From: Nitzschia sp. pyKryTriq1
Lineage: Eukaryota; Bacillariophyta; Bacillariophyceae; Bacillariales; Bacillariaceae
Length of the DNA stretch: 64,000 bases
NCBI GenBank assembly: GCA_956465555.1
Contig: OY101127.1
Coordinates: 1,178,001-1,242,000 of the forward strand
Direction of reading: 5' to 3'
The notes under the pieces are model-generated. The model made no database searches. It was not told the DNA's origin and saw only the letters and a list, made by a program, of their open reading frames with translations. Below are positions 10,726 to 22,114 of the stretch, piece after piece; the first letter of the stretch is position 1, and every line of letters starts with the position of its first letter. Made by a program: the position numbers and the translations under genes.

Positions 10726-13338
10726 ATGCGGTCAGCACCAGAGCGACGACGACGGGGACTACTGGTACGAGTGTTGGGCAGGGCGACCCTGGCATTGTTT
10801 TTTTTCGGACCGGCACTGCAGCAAATTCTCTTATTGGTATCCTTCGAGCTAGAACGGCAATCACAGGACGAGACTAACCAAAATGATTCTCAGCAGCATC
10901 ACGGTGTCATTTCACACCAGTTGAGGACGTTTGTCGAGGATCACAATCGGTCCGAAAAGCGCAGGAGTACAAATAATATTACCCTCCAAACCACCAAGAA
11001 GAGAAGCGGAGAACCCGAAAAACCCCAACCCCAAGAAGTTGCCAATAGCCCAAATCTGGTTCGCCTTGCACCCAACTTTGATCCTAGAACACACAATCGG
11101 ACGGTATTTCTTGCAAGGAACCACGACGAGCAGCCGACGGCCTCTAGAAGTACCGCTCTGCCTGGCTTGTTCTGGGAGGAACGCTTATGGCTACTGGGTG
11201 CACGATTGACAACGCTCTATGAAAACGAGAATGATGATGATGATATTAACAATGATGGAGTATTTTTGACGATATTTGGAATGCCGGGAGACTTTCACAA
11301 TCGTACCAAGTCACATAAAATCCGTTGTCCGTCCAATACTTGGTACAATGGTCAGAATGGTACCATTTTGAGCTTTTCGGAGACGCAACGCCGGGTTCGT
11401 CTCTTTGCCTCCTTTGCCTCTCATCATGCCACCTCCTCGGGCGACGAGGACCACCACCAGCCCACCAGCAGCAAGAAACTCAATCTTCTGCCCTTGGAAT
11501 TCATTCCAAGCATCTCGGGCGACACTAATCAAAACAAAAATACTTTGATTTGGCATGGTGATTTGGGTTTGTCCAAGACCGCCTTGATGGAGGCGGTAAA
11601 CACGGCCGAGAAGGAGCAGGAGGTAACCAAACAGCAACAACAACAACGATCCAGCATGAGCAGCAGTACCACTACCACAAGCCATCATCCACCCACAATG
11701 ATGGCTCTCCGAGTGACTGTTTATGCATCATTGGCACACCAAGACAAAAGTGACGACGACGAGGACCTTAGTACGACTCCCATAATGACAGTGGATATTC
11801 CTATTGCGACCGGTATTGTAGGTCAAGCAGGACCTCAAGTGGTATTACCCAGCAGCAACAAGAAGAACCACCACATTGTTCGTTCTTCTCACTCTTTGAG
11901 GACAAATCATGTTGGTGTCACACTTTGTGTGGCCATCTATGGAGACGACACCATTCAATTTCTTCCCGAATTCATCTTGCATCATACCAATTTAGGATTT
12001 GGACCTATTGTCGTTGGGATTGTCGATGCGACCATTGGATCCGACAAGCTTTATCAAGCCCAAGAAATGTTACAGGATTTTGTCGACCAAGGCAAGGTAG
12101 AGATTGCCGCGATGGGACTGCCGGCTCCCGTTTCATCGGAAAGCAACAACAAGAACAAGAACAAGAACAAGAACAAGAAAGAATACGAGGAGTTGCAATG
12201 CGAAGTGAATGTGCGCAAACAACATTTTTATAATACCTGTTTGTATCATGCCAAAGGACGGACACCCTACATGGGCATTTGGGATATCGATGAGTTTTGG
12301 GTACCGCCAACACCACCACCACCACCATCATCATCACCAGTATCATCAACTAGCACTGGTATCAGCATGATCGGGCAAAACTCTTCCTCTTCCTCTTCAT
12401 CATCTACGACTGCGGCGCATTCCAAGAACAGCACCAACACCAGCACCAACAATAACTACTATTCCACATCCATGACTGTCGGTCAAGCAATGGCTCAAAT
12501 CCAAAACTATCAAGAATCGGCGGGTTGTGGAGAATCTTGGTGTTATCATGCCTTTCCATCCTGGTTTGTGTTTTTGCGTCGGCAGCCAGCAGCACAACAA
12601 CATCCATCATCAAGCAATGGTACTATTACCACTACCACGAACACCACGACGGCCTTTTCGTCTTTATCTTCTTCATCTGCTACTAGTACTACTAATATAC
12701 ACGACAAGTGGACCAACAATTTGGTATTTCCTCGCACTGGAAAAATCTTGAAAGATTTCGAGTTGAGGGAAACCGAAGTGGACTGGGAATGGTCCAAGAG
12801 CATCACCCGCACCAAATATGCCTTTATGGGTGGTTTACACCAAACGGGATCTTGTCGCTTTACTGGTGCTGGTGCGGATGGTGATGCCCCCAAGAACAAG
12901 AACAACGATTTTGTATCTCGTAACAATGTCGCATGGTACGATAAACCCTACACTTTTGGAAAGACGAAGACGAAGAACCAAGAACAACAGCAGCAGCAGC
13001 AGTGTCGCAACTTGAGGTTGGAAGGGTTTGGTATGATTCATCATTACTACAGTTTGAACCGTCTCCGAACGATTGAACGTACGACATTTGGCGAAAGTTG
13101 TTTGGGAGAAGGAGGAGAAGACAGTGAAGAATCTACTCCTTCGAAAGACGACGACGACGACGAGGATGACAAAGACTCTGCTGCTATTCCGAGCACCACG
13201 ACCGAGCCAGTACCACCATGCGTAGTGGACGAATACGTGGCCCTATTTGGGAAAACGGTGGATCTACAGTTGAATGCTCGTCGCAACAACAACGACCGTC
13301 TGGCTCCTGGCTCGTTTCCTCCCCCCGCAGGATCATAG
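10726..13338 (+). CDS. GT92 (DUF23)-like glycosyltransferase, type II membrane protein
   Basis: An 870-residue single-exon protein. A basic N-terminus (RRRRGLLVRVLGRA) precedes a hydrophobic anchor at about 19-38, predicting a Golgi type II membrane enzyme with a lumenal catalytic domain. The catalytic part starts near 395 (GVTLCVAIYGDDTIQFLPEFILHHTNLG). It includes ECEVNVRKQ-like basic residues, the YNTCLYHAKGR segment and the GIWDIDEFW motif, whose D520-x-D522-E523 should bind Mn2+/UDP-sugar. This order is characteristic of the GT92/DUF23 family, whose characterised members transfer galactose. Long Ser/Thr, Asn/Lys and Gln insertions between core motifs lengthen it beyond the usual 450-550. 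Acceptor and linkage cannot be read from sequence. The neighbouring sulfotransferase also belongs to the secretory pathway, but no operon-like link is implied. Confidence 0.82.
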   Translation: MRSAPERRRRGLLVRVLGRATLALFFFGPALQQILLLVSFELERQSQDETNQNDSQQHHGVISHQLRTFVEDHNRSEKRRSTNNITLQTTKKRSGEPEKPQPQEVANSPNLVRLAPNFDPRTHNRTVFLARNHDEQPTASRSTALPGLFWEERLWLLGARLTTLYENENDDDDINNDGVFLTIFGMPGDFHNRTKSHKIRCPSNTWYNGQNGTILSFSETQRRVRLFASFASHHATSSGDEDHHQPTSSKKLNLLPLEFIPSISGDTNQNKNTLIWHGDLGLSKTALMEAVNTAEKEQEVTKQQQQQRSSMSSSTTTTSHHPPTMMALRVTVYASLAHQDKSDDDEDLSTTPIMTVDIPIATGIVGQAGPQVVLPSSNKKNHHIVRSSHSLRTNHVGVTLCVAIYGDDTIQFLPEFILHHTNLGFGPIVVGIVDATIGSDKLYQAQEMLQDFVDQGKVEIAAMGLPAPVSSESNNKNKNKNKNKKEYEELQCEVNVRKQHFYNTCLYHAKGRTPYMGIWDIDEFWVPPTPPPPPSSSPVSSTSTGISMIGQNSSSSSSSSTTAAHSKNSTNTSTNNNYYSTSMTVGQAMAQIQNYQESAGCGESWCYHAFPSWFVFLRRQPAAQQHPSSSNGTITTTTNTTTAFSSLSSSSATSTTNIHDKWTNNLVFPRTGKILKDFELRETEVDWEWSKSITRTKYAFMGGLHQTGSCRFTGAGADGDAPKNKNNDFVSRNNVAWYDKPYTFGKTKTKNQEQQQQQQCRNLRLEGFGMIHHYYSLNRLRTIERTTFGESCLGEGGEDSEESTPSKDDDDDEDDKDSAAIPSTTTEPVPPCVVDEYVALFGKTVDLQLNARRNNNDRLAPGSFPPPAGS

Positions 13339-14383
13339 AGCAAAGAATGAATGATGAATGATGATACTTCTGCTAGTAGAGTAGAAGTCAGTATTCGTAC
13401 CATGATGAAAAGCACATCTATAGTTTCTCCAACGCGCGAGCCAAAGACCACAGGCCGCGTAGTAGTGACGGCACTGACTGAATGAGTACCAAGAAGAAAA
13501 TCTCCTCGAATACCTTCTTGTCTCGTCCTCGTCTCTCGTCGTCACATACTATGTACTGCGCCCGGCACGACGAGTAGTAGTAGTTCGTCGCCCGAAGCAG
13601 CACAGCACAACAACATGCGATGTCGTCACGAGCCATAAGTGGTGTCAAGACCACAGCAAAAGGCAACAAGTAACTTTTGCGGTGGGTCATGATTTCTTGA
13701 CCAACTCTTTGGGTACTGTACGATCTGTCGGCACGATCGTCGTCTCGTCGACAGCCAGCGCTCTTATTTATTGTTGATGCACACAAACACAAGAACGAAA
13801 CTCACAAAACAACTACGTACGTAAAACTACTTTTAAAAAACTTGACACCAACGTTCGTTCTCTCCAACGGACCGAACTGACTCGACTTCTCCGATTAGGG
13901 AATACGAGAACAGAACCATGATGTGGAAATACGCGACCGGTCGTTGCATTATTTTGATTGGACGCCACCACTTCTTGTCCAGATGGGACACGGCCGTTTG
14001 GAAGTTCGGCGTTCAAATTATTTTGGGACCCTTTTTTCCACTCTACATTCATTTATCGTCTGACCTTCGAACTCTATCTCTGGAAGATTATGTTTGTTTT
14101 TATCCCTGTCACCGGACGAGGATCAGACGGACGACGACTCGACTTTAGATGTAGAGTGGTTATTAGCCTTTCGGTTCTCCTTCTTCTCATCGGCGAGGTC
14201 TATGATTGCACGGCTGCGTTCTCCGTTCTCCACTCACCGATCCACGCAGCAATGCGGGCCCACGCCGCCGGCCGGCCATGCATCATGTCAAACAACCCAA
14301 ACTTCTCGTAACCATCTAACTGTCAACGATCACAATCAATTTCTAAATTCAACCACCGACCACGCACAACAATACTGTAGACG
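13339..14383. other. 1-kb spacer without a supported gene
   Basis: Several short frames exist on both strands but show no domain, signal or low-complexity pattern typical of the real genes here. The last 200 bp should contain the promoter of the lipid kinase gene. Confidence 0.5.
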
Positions 14384-16074
14384 ATGAGGATCCCAACGAA
14401 TAATAATACTTTGCTGCTACAGCTATTGCTGCTCTCAACTCTATTGACAGTCTCCCAATGTCGAACATGGCGAAGACCAACGACTCTACTACCACCACAC
14501 GCGAAAAATATTCGACAAGAACCCTTTGTCGTCGTGCCTCCTTTGATGATTCTTCTGCGCGGGGGAGATGACAACGACGGCGTCGTGCCCTACGTACCCC
14601 AAGTACCAGAGTCTACGGCGGCTGCGACGACCAATGTGCAAGCTCGCGGTGGAAGCACGACTACTACCCAAAGTAGTAGCAGTAGTTCGACTTCCACAAC
14701 TTCCACAACAACAAAAACAACTTCCACACCGATTACTTCCTTTTCGGTATCCCCCACCAATAGTATTCACAGCAGCAAGAAGGGCGGTACCACTACTACT
14801 ACTACTACTACTACTAGTCCCACAATATCCTCGATTGTGGCATCCAAGCAGACCAAGTCTGGTGCTGCTGCAACTACTACTACTACTACTAGCACCACCA
14901 CCAGCAAACGCGGTGCTATCAGCAAGAACAAAAGGAATAAAGACGGCAGTGAACCTGCGGACCACCCGACGCACAAGAAGATTGCCAAGAAACTTCGAGT
15001 GAGTGAATGGATGGATGGATGAATGATTTGTTATTTTTTGTTGTTGTTGCCGTCGTCATCTTCGCTCCTTCTTCTTCTCACGTACGTGCGTTACTTGCTC
15101 TATAAACAAAACTTGCCATTCTCTCTTTCCTTCTTCTTTTTTTGCAAAGAATCGCAATGCCCGCAATCTCCGCCGCAAAGTCATGCACGCCTCGTTTGGT
15201 TTTTTCTTTGCCGCCTTGAATCACTTTATCCCCAAGGCGACATTCGTTCCAGGCATGACCATTCTTACTTCGGCCACATTGCTCATGGAACTCTTGCGTT
15301 ATCGCAAAGGCTTTCATTGGATGAATGATATTTTGCATTTGGTATTGGGAAAATCCTTGCGCAAACATGAAATGGATGGCAAATTTACGGGAAGTTTTTA
15401 TTACTTTTTGGGTGTCACCGTCACGGCCGCCTTGTATCCTACCTCGTGTGCGACCTTGGGAATTTGTCAATTGGCCATTGCCGATCCTACCGCTAGTTTT
15501 TTTGGAAGAGCGACGCGTCATGTTTACTGGTCTCGTATTGAAAAGTAAGTACAAGTATACGAGTAAAATGAAAAAAAGTGACTGCCGTGATGAAACAAAC
15601 CGAAAATTGGCATCTCCACCCATCCTCTCACAATCAACTTGTTGATTTGTTTGCTGGCTGGCTCGCTGGCTTCTTCGCTTCTGTCTTGTCATTATTATTA
15701 TTACTACTATGAACAGTGGTTTGGGAGGCCTTGGACGCAACAAGGGACTCTTGGGTTTTATCGGTGGCGCCTTGGCCTGTGTCCCCATGAATTATCGTTT
15801 ACTTTCCAAAGCGCAATTTGCTGTTTTGCCGCCTACGAATCAAGCCTTGTGGACAGCATCCTTGGCCTTGGGCTTTGCGGGCGCCTTTGCCGATTTGGCC
15901 GTACCGACTCCGACATTGACCTTGCCCAAAAAGGTATTGGGAGTACGAGTACCACCCTTTCATATCGATGATAATTTTGTCGTGCCCGTCTTTTCTGGAA
16001 TGGCCTGTCAATACGTCTTTCGATACTGTAACTTTCCTGCCGATTTGGCATTGGCCAAATTTCTGGTATGGTAA
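14384..16074 (+). CDS. Dgk1/dolichol-kinase-like CTP-dependent lipid kinase, three exons
   Basis: Encodes a 455-residue membrane protein. Exons are 14384-14998, 15150-15544 and 15717-16074. The introns (151 and 172 bp) start GTGAGT and GTAAGT and end GCAAAG and GAACAG, and all junctions keep frame. Residues 1-26 form a signal peptide or anchor (LLLQLLLLSTLLTVSQC). A Thr/Ser-rich, Lys-tailed spacer follows. Exon 2 starts the catalytic region: NLRRKVMHASFGFFFAAL matches the R-K-x-x-H-x-S-x-G opening of the yeast Dgk1/phytol kinase/dolichol kinase group. GICQLAIADPTASFFGRATRH matches the CTP-binding AxxDxxASxxGR signature. Four or more membrane helices follow. Likely acts on diacylglycerol, dolichol or phytol at the ER or plastid membrane; which lipid is undecided. 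No clear plastid ASAFAP motif was seen. Confidence 0.83.
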
Positions 16075-17069
16075 GGTAAACTACAAACTACAGTACCGGC
16101 AGTATGGATTGGATGGAATGCAGGATTGAATTGGATGGATAGATGAATGGGCGAGCGGGAGAGGAGTGGAAGATGGAGGATCGGTCGATGGGAAGAGAAT
16201 CGGGAGGAAAGAGCAGCAACCACGTTCCAGCAGCATGACATACGTACACACAAAAACAAATACAGACAGACACCAGCAAAACGTTCAATGCAATGCTGTT
16301 GGCAGGCCCACGGTCGGGTTGTGGCTGAACTGACTCTCGGGAAGACGAGAAACACAAGCAAGTGATGCATTGGGATGAGATGGCTTGAACTTATATATCC
16401 ATGATGATTGATTGCTTTTTTTGGTTTTTTATTGTACTAGTAGTAGTACTGTACCGGTGCGAGAAGAAGCAACACCACATTATATTATTATATATTAAAA
16501 GTATTGTATTTACTACTCTACTAGCAGATACTATGCATACGTGAGTGGAAAAGAAAAGAAAACAAACTCACAAACACACGAAACTGACTATGGAGCTACC
16601 ACTTGTAGCTACCGGTACTTGTGCGGTAGTACTGTAGGTAGAAATACAAGACTACTCTACTAGTAGTAGGACGAGTACTGTTGTATCGTAGTACTCTGCT
16701 CTCTGCTCTCTGCTCTCTCTCTCAGAAGTACTCTCTCTCTCTCTCTCTCTGGTACTACTACTAGAGGAGCTACCTCGTACGTTACGTTCGGACTGGTCGC
16801 TTCCTAGAATTTTCAGACGTGCCTATTCTGGTGCTGCGGACGTACAGTAGAACCGTTTTCATTGGTGGAAACTGCTTGTGCGGATTTTCGGGGAAAGCTA
16901 CAAAATGACCCTCTCTCCTCCCCGCCCATATTATGAAGATTTGGTTTTCTTTTCTAGTAGAGTAATGTCGCGAGCATATTATGTGCATCAGCGACGACGA
17001 CGACAAGAAGCATAATACAAAAGGAGTAGCAGCATCGCCATACCATGATGTGGTTGTATTTTGACAGCA
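16075..17069. other. 1-kb spacer with CT microsatellite
   Basis: No gene is supported. A CT/CTCTG dinucleotide run lies at about 16697-16752, with CTAGTAGTA motifs around 16440 and 16650. The stretch immediately before 17070 should be the sulfotransferase promoter. Confidence 0.5.
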
Positions 17070-18902
17070 ATGCCGAAACGTGGTGAGAGTAGTAGTGGTA
17101 TTACTAGTAGTAGTCGTGAGCAGCAAGAACAGCAGCAGCAGCAGCAGCAGCACTTCCCTTTCCAGGTGCACCTTGCTACTAATAACACGAGTACTATTAA
17201 TAACCCGACCCGGAGAAGGCGAAGAAGTCGGAGGGATGTCGTTTGGGTCATCTTTCTGGGAAGCGTAATGTTTGGGTTGTGTTATTCGACCATTCAAATG
17301 TGGAAACTTATAGCGGATGCAGATGACGATGAACAAAAAGAACAACAACGACATCTCACGGATCATCACAAGAGTATTCTTGATGTCTCGAGCAGCAGCA
17401 GTATCAGGAGCAATCCTCCAAAAATCCCTCCTTCTAGTACTTCGAGTACCAACAACAACAACACCAAGAGGAGCTTTGCCGATACAAGCCCCGTCTTTCA
17501 CCCGCCTCACACCTTTGCCGAGCACTACCCCCGGAGTGCTTGGAGTCAGCAGCAGCAGCAGCAGCAGCAGCAGCAAAGCCTCGAACAAAATTCAAACTCC
17601 ACCACATTCAATAATAATAATAGTAATACTACTATTATTATTGACCCTCAAGATCCAATGCTTCAAGAAGGACGTGGATGGGATGCATCCCCGATTGTAT
17701 TGGAAAAGTTTCAACTCTTACTCTTTACAACTCCCAAAGTCGGAACGACCGTCTTGAAACAACTTTGTCGAAGAATGATGGGATACGAAAATTGGCCACT
17801 CGACGAACAACATCAGGAAGGTAATATTCCGCACAATCCTCAATTCAATCAGCTTCGCTATTTATATCATTACTCGTACGAACATGCCGTCGAAATGTTG
17901 ACAAGTCCCAACTGGACTCGTGCGTTGTTTGTACGAGATCCGTTGGAACGAGTCTTGAGTGCGTATTTGGACAAGGCGGTACGACACAATGGAACTTATG
18001 TAAAACGACATTGTTGTGGAATCAAAAAGAAAGAAAAGGCCTTGTCGCTAGTGGATCAACAACAAATGCATCAACACAAGCAACTACACATGATGAAACT
18101 TCAACAACAACAGCAACAATTAACATTCATGCAACATCAACATCAACATCAACATCAAAATCAAGGAGGAGGAGGAGGAGGAGGAGGAGGAGACACCACT
18201 GGTAGGGGTGGAAAGGAACCTGGGCAAGAACATCGACGAAGACTACAGCAGAAGCAGGAGAAGCAGCGGCAAGATATTCAAAATAATAATAATATCATGA
18301 GGAACAAGAACTCTCGAATCATGAATAAATTCCACTCGGAAGCTTCCCTGCAAGCAAGTATGATGCGCTTGGTGGACGAGCAGCAGACCAAACACCCCCA
18401 AGCGGTTCCCTTGGGAAAAGCCTTGCCGCCGATTTGTGCCAATTGGACTTTGGAGACGCCCACCATTATTTCTTGGGAATCCTTTGTGTACGATATTCTC
18501 TTGACGTCTTGTACGGCGGATCCGCACTGGAAATCTCAGGTCCTTCCATCATCCAATTTGAAATTTATCAATTTTGTCGGACATTTTGATCGACTGCAAG
18601 CCGATACTCAGAGATTACTACAGAAGGTAGGCGCCTGGGAGGAATATGGATCCAAGGGATGGCCGCCGGGTGGAGCCGGTATGATATTCCAGGAAAATAC
18701 GGCACGCCACAAAACATTGTCGAGGGAACGAATGATGATGATGACGACGACGACGTCTCATGATGATGGATCCACCAGCAGCAACAATTCTTATTCTTAT
18801 TCTTATTACAGCAACGCTACCTTGCGACAACGAGTCCTACAACTCTACGAGCAAGACTATGCAAATTCCAAACTCAATCTGACGCGGCCCGTCTTCTTGT
18901 AG
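17070..18902 (+). CDS. Golgi-type sulfotransferase (Sulfotransfer_2-like)
   Basis: A 610-residue type II membrane protein. A Gln/Ser-rich cytosolic tail precedes a basic RRRRRSRRD stop and a hydrophobic helix at about 57-78. The lumenal part shows LLLFTTPKVGTTVLKQL near 216-232, fitting the 5'-phosphosulfate-binding loop of PAPS-dependent sulfotransferases. FVRDPLERVLSAYLDKAV near 286-303 is the 3'-phosphate-binding motif (R-D-P-x-x-R-x-x-S-x-Y). A later FVGHFDRLQADTQRLL helix matches the family C-terminal part. It would transfer sulfate from PAPS to a glycan; the acceptor is unknown. Between the core halves sits a large insertion of Gln/His repeats and a poly-Gly run (about 18166-18192). I used the ATG at 17070, the first in frame. 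The length exceeds typical carbohydrate sulfotransferases because of the insertion. Confidence 0.82.
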   Translation: MPKRGESSSGITSSSREQQEQQQQQQQHFPFQVHLATNNTSTINNPTRRRRRSRRDVVWVIFLGSVMFGLCYSTIQMWKLIADADDDEQKEQQRHLTDHHKSILDVSSSSSIRSNPPKIPPSSTSSTNNNNTKRSFADTSPVFHPPHTFAEHYPRSAWSQQQQQQQQQQSLEQNSNSTTFNNNNSNTTIIIDPQDPMLQEGRGWDASPIVLEKFQLLLFTTPKVGTTVLKQLCRRMMGYENWPLDEQHQEGNIPHNPQFNQLRYLYHYSYEHAVEMLTSPNWTRALFVRDPLERVLSAYLDKAVRHNGTYVKRHCCGIKKKEKALSLVDQQQMHQHKQLHMMKLQQQQQQLTFMQHQHQHQHQNQGGGGGGGGGDTTGRGGKEPGQEHRRRLQQKQEKQRQDIQNNNNIMRNKNSRIMNKFHSEASLQASMMRLVDEQQTKHPQAVPLGKALPPICANWTLETPTIISWESFVYDILLTSCTADPHWKSQVLPSSNLKFINFVGHFDRLQADTQRLLQKVGAWEEYGSKGWPPGGAGMIFQENTARHKTLSRERMMMMTTTTSHDDGSTSSNNSYSYSYYSNATLRQRVLQLYEQDYANSKLNLTRPVFL

Positions 18903-19458
18903 TACTACTACTAGTAGTATTACAAGTACTAGCTAGTAGTAGAGTATTCATTCGAAGCAACTTGTCGATTTTCACTGTCACGACCGCACTCAGGGCTCTC
19001 GACGACCACTATCTACGACGATAGAAGAACAAGTGTTCGTAGTACCACTACTATACTCAATCAAAGAATGAATCCTTGTTCTTGTTGATGTTTTGACCCT
19101 CATAAAACATAAAAGAATAATATAAATGAAAGCAGGGCCTCATCAAGAAGAAGAAGAAGAAGAAGAAGAACTGTACTTAGTTTGTATAAATTGAACGGTG
19201 GCTGACCCTCTCTTTGGATCTCCCGTGTAACACTTGGTAGCTAGCTAAGTATAGATAGCTCTACTAGAGTAGCTAGCTAGCTAGCCTAATAGCTAGAGGA
19301 ACAGTCCGCTCATATCCATGATCTATCAACTATACCGCCGACCCTATGTGGTGCTGCTCCTACGGACTTGCAGCAGGCGCCGGCTGCTTCATCGTTTCGT
19401 TGGTGGTGGCGGTGGTGGGTGCCACCGTGATCGTGCTGTGGTCGTCCAAGACCACTTG
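18903..19458. other. Convergent spacer with GAA and CTAG repeats
   Basis: Separates the sulfotransferase from the convergent Cys-rich gene. It contains a GAA run (about 19147-19170) and CTAGCTAG runs (about 19242-19295). No gene is supported. Confidence 0.5.
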
Positions 19459-20904
19459 TTATTCGCAACAAGAAGATTTTACAAAGTGATCCTTGATATA
19501 GTCACAAGCTGGTCCGTAGATGAGACCTTGATCGGCAAGGGATGCCACATATCCGCAAGTCAAATCTTGTCCAATAAAAGGAAAGGAAATGTTCGTCATG
19601 TTCGTGTTGGACGTGACGGCCATCTGCCTACCTGTATCGTCCTCGGGACAGACTGTACAATTTCCAATGATTGGAATGACGTCATTGCATCGGAGCACAA
19701 TCGGGGCTCGGGGCCTGCTGTAGTAGTAGTACGGGTAGGGATAACTGCCGTAGGAGGGAGGAGAAGTTCGTGAGCAACTGGTATTGTTGCCAGCTCCCAA
19801 GTCTTGGCAATCAAAGGAAACACATCCATTCTCGTCTTGGAAACAATACGGGCACTCCTCTCCATCCACGGTGATGGAACATACACCTCCGTAATTTTTC
19901 TTGGTAGGATTTGTACTACTTCCACCAACTTGTCGATAGTAGGTCTTACAAAAGGTCTGACTGTACGGCTCGACAAAGTTATAACAATATTCATAGGTCT
20001 TTGTCTTTCTTGGTGTTGTCGACGAGCCGTCGTCGTCGCCTAGTGGTGGAGAATTGTAAAGCAAAGACATGGTGTGGCAGGTGGAGACTCGGCATCCATA
20101 CTCACAGATCGGTTCCGGAAAGTCACAGGATATACTGCCAACTCCTGTGGTCGTATCAAAGCCTGTACAATCGCAATACTCTGGATTGTTGTTAGAATAA
20201 GGAGGATAGGGTTTGGGGTTGGGGCCACACATATATTGTCCCAATGGCTGGACATAGTAATAATATGTTTTCGGCGGTGTTTCACCATAACTAATGGGGT
20301 AGGGCTGCTGCGTTTGAAGATTTCGGCGAGCCGGGGGAGCGAGAAGAGACTCTTCTTGGAGCTTCATGGGCATGCAGAACCCCCCGAGCTTGGAGTCCAC
20401 GTGTTCTTGGCAGTACTCGAAAGGTCTTCCTCGGCAAGAAGAAGAAGACGATGAAGACGCGGAATAACTGAGAATACCAAGAATAGTACTGTCTTCGTCT
20501 TCAGGAGCTGCCGCTGATGGATCGCATTCGGTTGGCTGGTGCGATGAGAATGAGTTCTTCAATCGACGTGTTCTCATATCATTCTTCTTCTTGTTGTTGC
20601 TGCTGCTGCTGCTGCTATCGTCGGGTGTTTCTTTGGTGAGAAACAAATGACGACGTGGTCCTAGCAGTAGACTTCTTGCTGGTTGTGGCTTCCCACGACG
20701 AGCCATCAATTTCCTTTGAAAACTGATCTTGGCCTTGTTGTTCTTGTCATCGAGATCGATCGCAGTCTGCGGATGGTTGGAAGAAGAAGAGGAAGAGGAA
20801 GAAGAAGAAGAAAAAGTCGATGCAAAAACAACATCCACGCTCAACAAACTGGTGGTGATGGTGGCCAAGAAGGCGGACACGGCGCTGGATGAGAAGCGGA
20901 CCAT
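19459..20904 (-). CDS. Cys-rich secreted protein of unknown function
   Basis: A 481-residue single-exon protein that I do not recognise. From the chosen start the N-terminus MVRFSSSAVSAFLATITTSLLSVDVVFAS is a good signal peptide; an upstream frame would bury this signal, so I took the internal ATG. A Ser-rich and basic region follows. From about residue 205 the protein is Cys and Tyr/Pro rich, with recurrent pairs such as EYCDCTGF, CEYGCRVSTC, CYNFVEPYSQTFC, GEECPYCF and GNCTVCPED. This suggests disulfide-linked small modules and an extracellular or cell-surface place. No enzyme motif was seen. It heads a run of three minus-strand secreted-protein genes with the two CHRD-like paralogs. Confidence 0.75.
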   Translation of the reverse strand: MVRFSSSAVSAFLATITTSLLSVDVVFASTFSSSSSSSSSSSNHPQTAIDLDDKNNKAKISFQRKLMARRGKPQPARSLLLGPRRHLFLTKETPDDSSSSSSNNKKKNDMRTRRLKNSFSSHQPTECDPSAAAPEDEDSTILGILSYSASSSSSSSCRGRPFEYCQEHVDSKLGGFCMPMKLQEESLLAPPARRNLQTQQPYPISYGETPPKTYYYYVQPLGQYMCGPNPKPYPPYSNNNPEYCDCTGFDTTTGVGSISCDFPEPICEYGCRVSTCHTMSLLYNSPPLGDDDGSSTTPRKTKTYEYCYNFVEPYSQTFCKTYYRQVGGSSTNPTKKNYGGVCSITVDGEECPYCFQDENGCVSFDCQDLGAGNNTSCSRTSPPSYGSYPYPYYYYSRPRAPIVLRCNDVIPIIGNCTVCPEDDTGRQMAVTSNTNMTNISFPFIGQDLTCGYVASLADQGLIYGPACDYIKDHFVKSSCCE

Positions 20905-22114
20905 TGTTTCTTTCAAAGCAAAAGAGGAAGAAAACGCAAGGATTGTTCTTCTTTTTATGAGAGTCAAAACCAACACAGACTTCTTGCAACAACTACAAGC
21001 GTGGTTCTAACAGTGATGGTGATGTGAGGAACCATGTGTCATTATTATTTTGAGACTGCGACTAAGCTCATGTGAGGTGGGAATGAGGCGTTGCAAGTTG
21101 CAATGCGATGCTAGCGGGGATGATGATTTATTTGATTTGATTGCCATTCAAAGATATTTATTTGGAGGGATCGGGTTCCGATCTCGATGATCGATCACGC
21201 TCCCTATAAAAATTGAGACGTGCCTGTTTACACATGTCTTTTCTACAGATCTTTGGTATTGGTTTCTACGTGACACAACACCACATAATACACGCCGGCC
21301 ATGCCTGCTTCGGCCTTTCGACCACCCTGACCTCTACCGTACGAGTATGTATGAGTTGTTACATCGGAGTCGCACGCAGCGAGACCGAGACCGACATCAG
21401 CCACCCTGAGGCAGCAAGACCGGGAGAGACCGCAGAGGAGGGAGTCAGTCGTCGTACCTACTAGTACTAGTCATATTTGTTTCGGCGGCATGGCAGTAGG
21501 ATACTTGTACGCGTAATACTAGTAGTAGACGCAAAGTGGCATGATTCTTCTTCTCAATCCACCATACTAGTAGTAGATGTACAACAAAGAACAAGCAGAA
21601 GCACTACATACCACCCCACCAGGAGGGTTCGTCTGCACAGGAAGATAAACGATAGCCCGATCTCTGCCTTTTTGCTTCTTGATGAGATACTATGCTCCTG
21701 GTGTATGCAACTTTGCATAGCGTAGCTCTCGATGATTCGCGGAGGTGTGATGAAACTATCGAAAACGACGAAGAGAGTTACACCCATTTTCTGTCTAGTA
21801 TTAGTAGGGTAGAGAACATCTAGTAGCTACTAGCAGCAGCAACCCCCAGAACAACAGCATCATCTGAACAAGAATGTCGTCGTTCTTGTTCTTCCTCGTC
21901 CGAGGTAGTAGCTGACCTCCTCTTTTCCTAGCTAGCACCATCAAGTAAATAACTCAGCAAGTACTCATGTTGTCAGCATTTGATCACGAATAGCGTTTAC
22001 TTTAAACCAATCAATAACATGAATCTCCAGCCAACATTGTTTTTATGAATTGCCCCAGTAGTAGTAGTAGTAGTAGTTGAGTGGAAAGAACAACAAGCAT
22101 GTGCCGCTTTACTA
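20905..22114. other. 1.2-kb spacer upstream of the Cys-rich gene
   Basis: No gene is supported. A TATA-like CCCTATAAAAATTGAG run lies near 21202, but no convincing plus-strand gene follows. CTAGTAGTA motifs recur at 21460-21580 and 21800-21840. Confidence 0.5.

Noticed and set aside
13418-13792. 124-codon minus frame with a hydrophobic segment
   Set aside because: No recognised motif, no credible start context, and the hydrophobic part is not followed by a protein-like domain.
15078-15788. 236-codon minus frame over the lipid kinase introns
   Set aside because: It runs across introns and exons of a gene whose splice junctions keep frame and restore a known domain.
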